Source: an uncultured Bacteroides sp.
Lineage (GTDB): Bacteria > Bacteroidota > Bacteroidia > Bacteroidales > Bacteroidaceae
Assembly: GCF_900547205.1 (NCBI RefSeq)
Contig: NZ_URFY01000098.1
Location: forward strand, 1 to 6,447
Length of the DNA stretch: 6,447 nucleotides
Direction of reading: 5' to 3'
The notes under the pieces were generated by a model. That model saw nothing but the letters and a program-made list of their open reading frames with translations, did no database searches and was not told the DNA's origin. Shown here piece after piece: positions 1 to 6,335 of the stretch; position 1 is the stretch's first letter; each line of letters opens with the position of its first letter. A program made the translations under genes and the position numbers.

Positions 1-923
1 GATGTAATACCGTGCCGACTTCGATTGGTGGTACAGCTTACGGTTCTGTAGGACCTACTCAGCAGCAAGTTGATGCGTATGCAATGAGCAATGGACGTTA
101 TCCGATTAAAGGATACAACCAGTCAGGTAATCCGATTATTGATCCGGAATCAGGCTATCCTGAAGATGAATATGCTTTGACCAAGTGGTCATATCCTGCC
201 AAAGGATGGTCTACACACTCTAATTACGACATCACAGCCCCTAATATGTACAAAAACCGCGAACCGCGTTTTTATATTACAGTATTCTTCGGGGGTAACT
301 CCTGGTTGTATGGAAGTGAAAAGACTATGACCTCTTTTGCTAAAGGTGGCAACGGTAACAAAACGCACGACTATCCGAAATCAGGATATCTGTGCAATCG
401 TTTCTACGACCATAAACAGAACTCGGCAGAAGGTAAATGGGGTAACATTACGTTCCCGGTTTTCCGTTTGGCAGAAATGTACCTGAACTTTGTAGAAGCA
501 GTGCTTGAATGTGAAAAGCGTAATGTTTCATATCCGGCTGAATACAAAACACTGGCAATGGAGTTATGGGATGACCTTCGCGACCGTTCGGGAGTACCGC
601 CTATTTTAGATGTATATCCGGGAGCTACCACCGAAGAATTAATTCAATATTGCCGCAATGAGCGCCGTGTGGAATTTGCATTCGAAAGATTGCGCTATTT
701 CGATACTCGCACATGGATGCTTGCCGAACAAACCGATGGTGGACCTATGTACGGAATGGATACTACATTCCCAGTAGGCGATGACATCACTGCTACTCCG
801 GAAGGATTCTGGAATAGAACCGTATTTGAAACACGTGTATTCAAGTCAAACCACTATCTGTTCCCATTTGCACAAAAGCAACTTGACAGGAACAAGCTGT
901 TAACACAAAATTTTGGTTGGTAA
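1..923 (+). CDS. SusD/RagB-family outer-membrane glycan-binding lipoprotein, 3' part only
   Basis: This is the C-terminal 306 codons of a SusD-like protein. The frame is open to the left edge (…C-N-T-V-P-T-S), so the GTG at position 12 is an internal valine codon, not a start, and the signal peptide and roughly the first half are outside the window. SusD-family features visible here are the helix FPVFRLAEMYLNFVEAVLE (bases about 459-515), the C-terminal signature NERRVEFAFERLRYFDTRTW (about 657-716), and the terminal LFPFAQKQLDRNKLLTQNFGW, which matches the usual 'P-x-x-x-x-(D/N)-R-N-x-x-L-x-Q-N-x-G-W' ending of the family. Family members are surface lipoproteins that form a lid on a SusC-type TonB-dependent transporter and help import oligosaccharides or glycopeptides. 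The gene ends 34 nt before the next start on the same strand, so the two are probably co-transcribed. The family call is secure. The ligand cannot be read from the sequence; mucin-type glycan is inferred from the M60 peptidase downstream. Confidence 0.95.
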   Translation, partial: CNTVPTSIGGTAYGSVGPTQQQVDAYAMSNGRYPIKGYNQSGNPIIDPESGYPEDEYALTKWSYPAKGWSTHSNYDITAPNMYKNREPRFYITVFFGGNSWLYGSEKTMTSFAKGGNGNKTHDYPKSGYLCNRFYDHKQNSAEGKWGNITFPVFRLAEMYLNFVEAVLECEKRNVSYPAEYKTLAMELWDDLRDRSGVPPILDVYPGATTEELIQYCRNERRVEFAFERLRYFDTRTWMLAEQTDGGPMYGMDTTFPVGDDITATPEGFWNRTVFETRVFKSNHYLFPFAQKQLDRNKLLTQNFGW

Positions 924-957
924 CAACTAGGGTAACCTTTAAAAATTAAATTAACGT

Positions 958-2337
958 ATGAGAAAAAATACATTATTATTAGGATCGCTTATGAGTCTTA
1001 TGCTTCTCACCCAAACTGCGTGTGAAGACAATAAAGACGAATATATCAGTGATTACAGCACTGTTTTATATTTCAAAAACAGTGGCGATGTTCCGGTGAC
1101 GCTCTACCGGACAGGAGAGGACGATAACTATAAACTGGTGATAGACAAAGCCGGTTCGGACTTGAAAGCACAAACCGAAGTAACGGCTACAGTGTTGGAC
1201 AACACTGCATTGGCTATCTACAACTCAGAGAACGGGACCAATTATCACCTTCTTCCTGCAAACTGTTATGAGGTAGCGGAAAATTCTGTTGTCAGCTTCG
1301 GTAGTTCCGATCTTTACAAAGTCGTTGACGTAACAATGAAAACTGAGGAGATCTACAAACTTGCAGCTCCTGAGTCAGGAAGTTATGTTATACCATTTCA
1401 GTTGGTTAATTCAAAGAGCACCATAAATCCTAATAAGAATTATGCATTTGTGGCTCCGCATGTTGAAATCCCGACTGTATATTTTGGAAAGACAGGCTTT
1501 AGTAATACTACCATCACAAAGAACGATCAGGATGAAATCACATTGACTCTGCCTATCGAAATGGTGATAGAAAACAAGTGGGAATTCGACTGCCAAGTGA
1601 AAGTTGATGAATCGCTTCTGGAAGCTTACAATGCCAAAAATAATACTGCATTCAGACTGCTTCCGGCTGATTCGTATACCATTTCAGACCGGGTAACATT
1701 TGCACCGGGAAACAACGTGGCGAATGTGGAGATTAAGATTAATAGACCCAAACTGAATATGGGAACTTACATTCTACCTCTGGCTTTAGAGAAATGCTAT
1801 CAAGAGTATTTTGCTTTAGATGAAAGTAAGAAGACGTGTTTGTTTGGGGTTTCTTATACTCCGCCAAGAAGTGATTTGAGTGCAGTTGCATTATCGACAT
1901 CAATGCTTTCTACTAATGCCCAAGAAGCTAATGAAGGTCCTATAGCTGACTTGATTGACGGCAATAAAGAAACTTTCTTCCATTCAAGCTGGAGCTCTAG
2001 TATACTTGATAAATACGGACATTATATTGATATTGCATTGCCAAATGAGGTAAATAGCATAGCTTTTGATTATGTCACCAGACATAATAACAATAATGCT
2101 ACTCCTAAAACTATCAAGTTGTGGACAAGTGCTGATAACAACGTATGGGAGCTTTTAGGAATTGTGACAGGTGATCTGCCTACAGATAAGGGAGCTAGCT
2201 ATTCATCTTCAGTATACGCTTCACCTACGAAATTTAAATATTTCCGTTTTGCCGTAACAGAAAGTGCATCGGGAAAGATGAATGACAAGGAATCGAGTTC
2301 CTTTGCATTAGCCGAATTTAGTCTTTACGCACAGTAA
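958..2337 (+). CDS. Surface lipoprotein with two DUF1735-like repeats and a C-terminal F5/8 type C domain (probable surface glycan-binding protein)
   Basis: The protein has 459 residues. A short basic N-terminus and a hydrophobic stretch (residues 4-17) lead to TQTAC, with the lipid-anchoring cysteine at residue 22 followed by EDNKDE. The acidic tail resembles the export signal of surface lipoproteins in Bacteroidota. Residues about 35-171 and 175-301 look like two copies of a DUF1735-type beta domain: LLPANCYEV (98-106) and SYVIPFQL (142-149) in the first match LLPADSYTI (234-242) and TYILPLAL (270-277) in the second. Residues about 304-459 are a discoidin/F5/8C-like domain, with the typical ADLIDGNKETFFHSSW opening, KTIKLWTSADNNVW in the middle, and a FALAEFSLY ending. 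No catalytic domain is visible. In its position directly after susD this is the usual place for a surface glycan-binding protein, so binding of host glycans is the likely role; this is an inference. The start at 958 is supported by the signal peptide directly after it; upstream is the AT-rich, SD-less leader usual in Bacteroides. Confidence 0.9.
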   Translation: MRKNTLLLGSLMSLMLLTQTACEDNKDEYISDYSTVLYFKNSGDVPVTLYRTGEDDNYKLVIDKAGSDLKAQTEVTATVLDNTALAIYNSENGTNYHLLPANCYEVAENSVVSFGSSDLYKVVDVTMKTEEIYKLAAPESGSYVIPFQLVNSKSTINPNKNYAFVAPHVEIPTVYFGKTGFSNTTITKNDQDEITLTLPIEMVIENKWEFDCQVKVDESLLEAYNAKNNTAFRLLPADSYTISDRVTFAPGNNVANVEIKINRPKLNMGTYILPLALEKCYQEYFALDESKKTCLFGVSYTPPRSDLSAVALSTSMLSTNAQEANEGPIADLIDGNKETFFHSSWSSSILDKYGHYIDIALPNEVNSIAFDYVTRHNNNNATPKTIKLWTSADNNVWELLGIVTGDLPTDKGASYSSSVYASPTKFKYFRFAVTESASGKMNDKESSSFALAEFSLYAQ

Positions 2338-2372
2338 AGAATGATGAGGATTTGCCATCTCTAATATACTTA

Positions 2373-2402
2373 AAAGGTTCTGTCTGAAAGGGCAGAACCT
2401 TT
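2373..2402 (+). other. Intercistronic RNA hairpin between the F5/8C lipoprotein and M60 genes
   Basis: AAAGGTTCTGTC (2373-2384) pairs with GGCAGAACCTTT (2391-2402), giving a 12-bp stem with one G-T pair and the 6-nt loop TGAAAG. It sits in the 83-nt gap between two same-strand genes, 18 nt before the M60 start codon. Only three T residues end the stem and the bases after it are A-rich, so it is a poor full terminator. A partial attenuator, an mRNA-processing site or a 3'-end stabiliser for the upstream message is more likely. The structure is read from the sequence; the role is inferred. Confidence 0.6.
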
Positions 2403-2420
2403 AAGCAAAATAAAAATCTT

Positions 2421-5294
2421 ATGAAACACACACTATTCCATCAAATTTCTTCTTTTTTCATTTGCGTGCTCACAACTTGTTGCTGGGCGTGCAGTGATGA
2501 TTCCACCGAGGGTGGAGAAAGTGCTAATGTATTCGAAATCAAAGATGAATATCTGAAGCAGGACTTTACAAAGGAACAACATAGTATCAAAATTCCGGTC
2601 GTTACACAATTGCAGGACGAAGCATGGAGCGTATTGTCCGATCAGCCTTGGTGTCTAGTTACCAAAGGCTACGATGGGGATACCAAAGCGATTATATTGT
2701 TTGTTCAAGCCAGCGAAGAACCGGAGGTGCGTACAGCTACCGTTACGGTTAAATCTACCATAAAGAATTATACGATTAACGTTCGTCAGTTAGGTTATGG
2801 ACCTGCTATCTTGGTTAAGGAAGCAAATATATCAGTTGAACCGGATGGAGGACCGGTAAATATTGTCGTTACCTCCAACATTGAATACACAGTCACTCGT
2901 TCGGAAAATTCCGATTGGATTACCGAATCGCCTGTGAGTAGAGGAATGATTGAGCACCCTTATAATTATACAGTTGCGGTCAATCCTTACTACGAGCCAC
3001 GTAGTTGCACATTTACCTATGATTACAAAAGCGACGATAAAGAAATATCGGCAACCTGCACTGTGAAGCAAAAAGCTAAAGCTTCCAGCATATCGGATGT
3101 TGAAGCCGAAGGAGATACTAAAGTGGTTCCCACCCGCGGAGAAGATAATGACCATCAAGATGGAAACGATATATCTAAAACCTTTGACGGGGAAATAAAT
3201 AATGGAGTTCCCTATCATTCTACTTGGAATCAAAAAGCTAAATTCCCTGTTCGGCTGGAATACTTCTTCGAAGATAATACTAAAGACAGAGATATAGATT
3301 ACATCATATATCACACTCGAAGCGGAAACGGTAACTTCGGAAAGTTCGACCTTTATGTTGCAACAGAGAGTGAACCGGAATATGCGTTACTTGGTTCTTA
3401 TGACTTCAACGGACAAAATGCAGATAGTAAGATAAGCTTCAAAGAGCGTAAGCAGAATGTCACAAAGATTAAGTTTTTGGTACATAGCGGACTGGGTGAC
3501 TTTGTTAGTTGCGATGAAATGGAATTTTTCAAGAAGAGAGACGGAGCTAATGAAGAAGAACAACAACTGCTTACTGTTTTCAAAGACCTGACTTGTTCCG
3601 AACTCAATGATGATGTAACTACAGAAAGTATTTACGCATTGCCAAGCTATTTCGCCAATATTGCCATTCAACTGAAAAACAATACGTATGATGAATGGGA
3701 AAAAGAATTCCGTATACGTGACTATGAAGCATATAGCATTCCGGAAGTATGGGCGGAGAAACTGATGACGAAGAAATATACGAATCTTGATAATACAACC
3801 GGTATATATATTGCAGACCAGTCGGAAATCGTTGTATTGGTGGGCGATACCTACGGACAAAACATATCCATACAGAGCGTTGCAGAAGAAACTACAGAGG
3901 GATATTTGCAAACGGCAGCCAGTGGCGAAACCCATTTCCTGAAAGAGGGCATCAATAAAATCACCTTTAGCAAAGGTGGAATGCTATACATCATGTATAA
4001 TACGGATTTGACATCCAAACCCAAACCGATAAAAATACATATTCCATTGGGTAGCGGCACTGTCAATGGTTTCTTTGATTTAAAAGAACATCAGACAAAC
4101 GCTAAATACAAGGAATTTATCAATAAGGCTACTTATAAATACTTCTGCGTGCGAGGAGAAAAGATTATATTCTACTTCCACACGGATAAAATGAAGAAGG
4201 CAGTCCCCGAAGATATATTGTCTGCTATCAATCTATGGGATGACATTATTGGTTGGCAGCAAGAACTGATGGGCATTGAAGATGTACGTCCCAGTCTTGT
4301 CAACAACCACATCTTTGCTATTTCACCGGAAGGAAGCTATATGTGGGCATCAGACTATCGGATAGCATTTATATACACCTATCTGGATAATATCTTATTG
4401 AAAGAGAATGTGATGGCCGCTAAAGATAACGCATGGGGACCGGCACATGAGATAGGACACATCCATCAAAAGGCTATTAACTGGCCAAGTTCAACTGAGT
4501 CTTCCAATAACTTGTTTTCCAATTATGTTTTGTACAAGTTAGGAAAATACTGTTCACGAGGCAGTGAACTCAGCGCATTGGCCACGGCACGTCTGGTCAA
4601 CAAGCAAGCATGGTGGAATATGGGTAGTGCTACGCATCAAAATGAAGATACGGAAGTGCATATGCGCATGAATTGGCAATTGTGGAATTACTATCATCGC
4701 TGTGGATACAAGACGGACTTCTGGCAAACTTTATTTAAACTGTTGCGTGAAAACCGGATTGTTGAATCAAATCCGGGTGAAGGTCAACTTCTATTTGCCA
4801 AGATGGCCAGCAAAGCCGCCAATCAGAATCTAACTGAGTTTTTTGAAATGTGGGGCTTCTTTAAACCTGTTGATAATGTGGCTATTGAACAATACGGTGA
4901 TTGGAATTATAATGTGACCCAAGAGATGATTAATAGCGCCAAATCATATATGGCACAATTCCCGAATCCTAAACACGCCTTTTATTATTTGGAAGACCGC
5001 AAAAACGGAGATGTAGGAATAGAAAATTATAAAGTGGGCGATGTGGGATATTACACAATGTTTAAAAATAATGTTCAAATCACTAAAAATATAGGTGCAA
5101 GCGTATCCGGACAAACGGTACGTATCACCAATGGCGATGAAGCCGTAGCGTTTGAACTGCGTGAAGGAGGTGAAAACGGCACACTGCTCTATTTCTCCAA
5201 CTTCTTTGAATTTGAAGTACCAGCATCCATCCCGATTGGCAGCAATGTGAAAGTATATGCTGTTCAAGCCGATGGAAAACGTATTCGTCTGTGA
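2421..5294 (+). CDS. M60-family (enhancin-like) zinc metallopeptidase lipoprotein with BACON and F5/8C/CBM32-like domains; probable mucin/O-glycoprotein peptidase
   Basis: The protein has 957 residues. Its lipoprotein signal peptide is Cys-rich (C15, C20, C21); the best anchor is C24, followed by SDDSTE, which fits a surface-export signal. Domains in order: BACON-like repeat 1 (about 35-127: WSVLSDQPWCLV, ATVTVKS, NVRQLG), BACON-like repeat 2 (about 130-227: NISVEPDGGPVNIVV, SDWITES, CTVKQK), an F5/8C/CBM32-like domain (about 230-378: ISKTFDGEINNGVPYHSTW, KFDLYVATESE), an M60 peptidase region (about 385-850), and a C-terminal beta domain (about 860-957). The active site is HEIGH at 676-680 (zinc ligands H676 and H680, catalytic E677), with E693 in WPSSTESS as the probable third ligand; the spacing fits the M60 pattern HExxH-x(8-28)-E. 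Characterised relatives such as BT4244 hydrolyse peptide bonds next to O-glycosylated Ser/Thr. A mucin-degrading surface enzyme is therefore likely, with the accessory domains holding it on the glycoprotein. Exact glycan preference is not readable. It is the last gene of the operon. Confidence 0.95.
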   Translation: MKHTLFHQISSFFICVLTTCCWACSDDSTEGGESANVFEIKDEYLKQDFTKEQHSIKIPVVTQLQDEAWSVLSDQPWCLVTKGYDGDTKAIILFVQASEEPEVRTATVTVKSTIKNYTINVRQLGYGPAILVKEANISVEPDGGPVNIVVTSNIEYTVTRSENSDWITESPVSRGMIEHPYNYTVAVNPYYEPRSCTFTYDYKSDDKEISATCTVKQKAKASSISDVEAEGDTKVVPTRGEDNDHQDGNDISKTFDGEINNGVPYHSTWNQKAKFPVRLEYFFEDNTKDRDIDYIIYHTRSGNGNFGKFDLYVATESEPEYALLGSYDFNGQNADSKISFKERKQNVTKIKFLVHSGLGDFVSCDEMEFFKKRDGANEEEQQLLTVFKDLTCSELNDDVTTESIYALPSYFANIAIQLKNNTYDEWEKEFRIRDYEAYSIPEVWAEKLMTKKYTNLDNTTGIYIADQSEIVVLVGDTYGQNISIQSVAEETTEGYLQTAASGETHFLKEGINKITFSKGGMLYIMYNTDLTSKPKPIKIHIPLGSGTVNGFFDLKEHQTNAKYKEFINKATYKYFCVRGEKIIFYFHTDKMKKAVPEDILSAINLWDDIIGWQQELMGIEDVRPSLVNNHIFAISPEGSYMWASDYRIAFIYTYLDNILLKENVMAAKDNAWGPAHEIGHIHQKAINWPSSTESSNNLFSNYVLYKLGKYCSRGSELSALATARLVNKQAWWNMGSATHQNEDTEVHMRMNWQLWNYYHRCGYKTDFWQTLFKLLRENRIVESNPGEGQLLFAKMASKAANQNLTEFFEMWGFFKPVDNVAIEQYGDWNYNVTQEMINSAKSYMAQFPNPKHAFYYLEDRKNGDVGIENYKVGDVGYYTMFKNNVQITKNIGASVSGQTVRITNGDEAVAFELREGGENGTLLYFSNFFEFEVPASIPIGSNVKVYAVQADGKRIRL

Positions 5295-5484
5295 TGAAAT
5301 GTTGTAATACCACCAATGATGAATAAAGAAAAGGACCGAAACCGTCATAACACAAACCCAATATGAAACATGAATAAAGTATTGAAAAGAAAGAGAGGAA
5401 CCTTATTCTATATCCCAAAATGAGTTAAATAGGGTGGAAGTTTAACTGGAACTTCCAAAGGGTTAGTTTTCAGAAGATAACTTC
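5295..5484. other. Noncoding 3' region of the PUL operon
   Basis: No gene is supported here. The longest + strand ATG-initiated frames are under 20 codons (for example one starting at 5370 that reads MNKVLKRKRGTLFYIPK), with no homology that I recognise. The stretch is A-rich (about 5320-5400) and contains the short hairpin described at 5435-5457. It is most simply the 3' untranslated region of the M60 message up to the terminator at 5485. Confidence 0.6.
5435..5457 (+). other. Short perfect inverted repeat upstream of the terminator
   Basis: TGGAAGTT (5435-5442) and AACTTCCA (5450-5457) form an 8-bp perfect stem with the 7-nt loop TAACTGG. It is followed by AAGGGTTAGTTTT, which has a run of four T starting 10 nt after the stem, so termination here would be weak at best. 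It lies 28 nt before the long terminator hairpin and may form a tandem 3'-end structure with it. Confidence 0.5.
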
Positions 5485-5545
5485 GGCGCTGGATAGCTGA
5501 GGATTCGTTTATTCAATCGAACCTCACTATCCGGCGCTCTTTTTG
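5485..5545 (+). terminator. Strong intrinsic terminator of the PUL operon
   Basis: The left arm (5486-5507) starts GCGCTGGATAG and the right arm (5518-5537) ends CTATCCGGCGC. Pairing runs GCGC/GCGC, T-G, GGATAG/CTATCC, TGAGG/CCTCA and TTCG/CGAA, about 20 bp, broken only by single-base bulges at C5497 and A5503. The loop is 10 nt. The T-rich run TCTTTTT follows directly at 5538-5544. This is a textbook Rho-independent terminator for + strand transcription coming from the M60 gene, and it insulates the sigma-factor gene from the operon. Confidence 0.88.
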
Positions 5546-5609
5546 TAGACGCAAGTCCTTTTTAAACTTTAATAAAAAGATGTTTTTGGGAACATTTTTT
5601 TTAATAAGT

Positions 5610-5640
5610 GTTGAAGTCTATCTATTTTTCTTTATATTTG
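5610..5640 (+). promoter_or_regulatory. Bacteroides-type housekeeping promoter for the ECF sigma gene
   Basis: GTTG at 5610-5613 is a near match to the -33 TTTG element, and TATATTTG at 5633-5640 is a perfect match to the -7 consensus TAnnTTTG. The gap of 19 nt between TTG and TA fits the known 19-21 range for the primary sigma factor of Bacteroides. Transcription would start about 5-8 nt after the -7 element (around 5645-5648), leaving only about 10-13 nt before the ATG at 5658. The sequence between the terminator and this promoter is very AT-rich, as is common upstream of active promoters. Confidence 0.8.
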
Positions 5641-5657
5641 TATACTTTTTATACGTT

Positions 5658-6203
5658 ATGAATGAAAAAGAGATTTTATCTGAAGTAAAAGTTGGCAATT
5701 CGATTGCATTCGAAAAATTATATGATAGTTATTGGCAGAAAGTCTATGACTTCACGAAGCTATATATTACTTCATCTTCTGAGATTTCTGAAGTGGTGCA
5801 AGATGTGTTTGTTAAGGTTTGGGAATCAAGAGATACTTTTGATGAAACGAGGAACTTTGATGGTTTCCTTTTTATCACTACGCGCAACATCATTTTCAAC
5901 TATACCCGCAAACATTTCAATGAATTGAATTTTAAGATGACTGTTCTTAAAGGTCTTGAAAATACTTATGAAATAGAAGAAGAACTGGAAGCTGAAGATT
6001 TAAAGAACTACATTGACCAGTTGATTTCTCAACTTCCTCCCCAGCGACAACGAATTTTTAAAATGAGTCGTGAGGAGAACTTAACCAATCTGGAAATAGC
6101 AGAACGTTGTGCCGTTAGTGAAAAAGCGATAGAACGGCAAATAACTTTAGCTTTGAAGTTCATTAAGGATAATCTACCCTTATTTATTGTGTTTATGGGG
6201 TAG
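5658..6203 (+). CDS. ECF-type RNA polymerase sigma factor (sigma-70 family, PUL-associated type)
   Basis: The protein has 181 residues if translation begins at MNEKEILSEV. An in-frame ATG lies 78 nt upstream at 5580, but the added 26 residues would be a hydrophobic, Phe-rich segment foreign to sigma factors, and the likely promoter lies inside that stretch, so the 5658 start is preferred. Sigma region 2 covers about residues 9-80 (FEKLYDSYWQKVYDF, then VVQDVFVKVWE at 46-56, then FDGFLFITTRNIIFNYTRK). An acidic linker (EIEEELEAEDL) follows. Region 4 covers about 112-170, with the LPPQRQRIF entry (126-134) and a helix-turn-helix ending in AVSEKAIERQITLALKFIK. The short hydrophobic C-terminus (LPLFIVFMG) is common in Bacteroides members. 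Such factors direct RNA polymerase to PUL or SusC/D promoters and are usually held by a FecR-like anti-sigma factor encoded just downstream. None begins in the remaining 244 nt here. The gene is separated from the PUL operon by a strong terminator and has its own promoter, so it may serve another locus. Confidence 0.93.
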   Translation: MNEKEILSEVKVGNSIAFEKLYDSYWQKVYDFTKLYITSSSEISEVVQDVFVKVWESRDTFDETRNFDGFLFITTRNIIFNYTRKHFNELNFKMTVLKGLENTYEIEEELEAEDLKNYIDQLISQLPPQRQRIFKMSREENLTNLEIAERCAVSEKAIERQITLALKFIKDNLPLFIVFMG

Positions 6204-6242
6204 AAAAAATAATTCTACATGGAAACATTTTCCGCCTATTAC

Positions 6243-6274
6243 TTTTTCTCAGATGTTTTTAGCGCTGAGAAAAA
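6243..6274. repeat. 10-bp inverted repeat, possible diverged first unit of the palindrome array
   Basis: TTTTTCTCAG (6243-6252) and CTGAGAAAAA (6265-6274) are perfect reverse complements separated by 12 nt (ATGTTTTTAGCG). The inner CTCAG…CTGAG element spans 22 nt and is joined to the next palindrome by the 8-nt spacer AAAAAAAT, the same length as the spacers within the array, which suggests it belongs to the same structure. Confidence 0.65.
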
Positions 6275-6313
6275 AATCTCATACCTATGAGAAAAAATAC
6301 TCATAGGTATGAG
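6270..6313 (-). terminator. Possible intrinsic terminator for a convergent minus-strand transcript
   Basis: Read on the minus strand, the palindrome at 6300-6313 and that at 6278-6291 pair over 14 bp around the loop TATTTTTT, and the stem is followed by A and then seven T (complement of 6270-6277). That is a good terminator layout for transcription entering from the right. On the + strand the stem is followed by A-runs, so it would not end the sigma-factor message. No minus-strand gene is firmly established in the window, so this remains tentative. Confidence 0.35.
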
Positions 6314-6335
6314 AAAAAATACTCATGCCTATGAG
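6278..6335. repeat. Array of three 14-nt palindromes at 22-nt period
   Basis: CTCATACCTATGAG (6278-6291), CTCATAGGTATGAG (6300-6313) and CTCATGCCTATGAG (6322-6335) are each inverted repeats of about six bases around a 2-nt centre. They are separated by two identical AAAAAATA spacers. The first and second are exact reverse complements of each other, so they can also pair as one 14-bp stem with an 8-nt loop. The period of 22 nt is close to two turns of B-DNA, so all units would face the same side of the helix. The repeat structure is plain in the sequence; function is unknown. A protein-binding array, a minus-strand terminator cluster or a dispersed REP-like element are the main options. Confidence 0.85.

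Noticed and set aside
2832..3935. Long minus-strand open frames opposite the M60 peptidase gene
   Set aside because: They lie wholly within a well-supported coding gene, have Cys/Phe/Ile-rich translations without recognisable domains, and lack any promoter or operon context.
4944..5418. Minus-strand frames over the 3' end of the peptidase gene and the region after it
   Set aside because: Most of their length is antisense to the conserved C-terminal domain and the two frames overlap each other; no family is recognised.
5370..5423. 17-residue + strand frame (MNKVLKRKRGTLFYIPK)
   Set aside because: It is too short, has no recognised homologue and lies in the probable 3' untranslated region before the terminator.
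5558..5579. AT-only-type inverted repeat CTTTTTA / TAAAAAG
   Set aside because: In DNA this AT-rich a 7-bp match arises easily by chance, the stem is weak and it lacks clear context beyond lying upstream of the promoter.
5580..5657. Upstream in-frame start of the sigma factor that adds 26 hydrophobic residues
   Set aside because: The added segment is Phe-rich and unlike ECF N-termini, and it overlaps a near-consensus promoter (5610-5640), so its start codon would not be in the message.
6201..6233. Small inverted repeats TAGAA/TTCTA and GGAAA/TTTCC as a sigma-gene terminator
   Set aside because: The stems are 5 bp each with no following T-run on the + strand, so they are too weak to call as a terminator.
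6278..6335. Possible CRISPR array
   Set aside because: Repeats are only 14 nt, the 8-nt spacers are identical rather than unique, and no cas gene is present.
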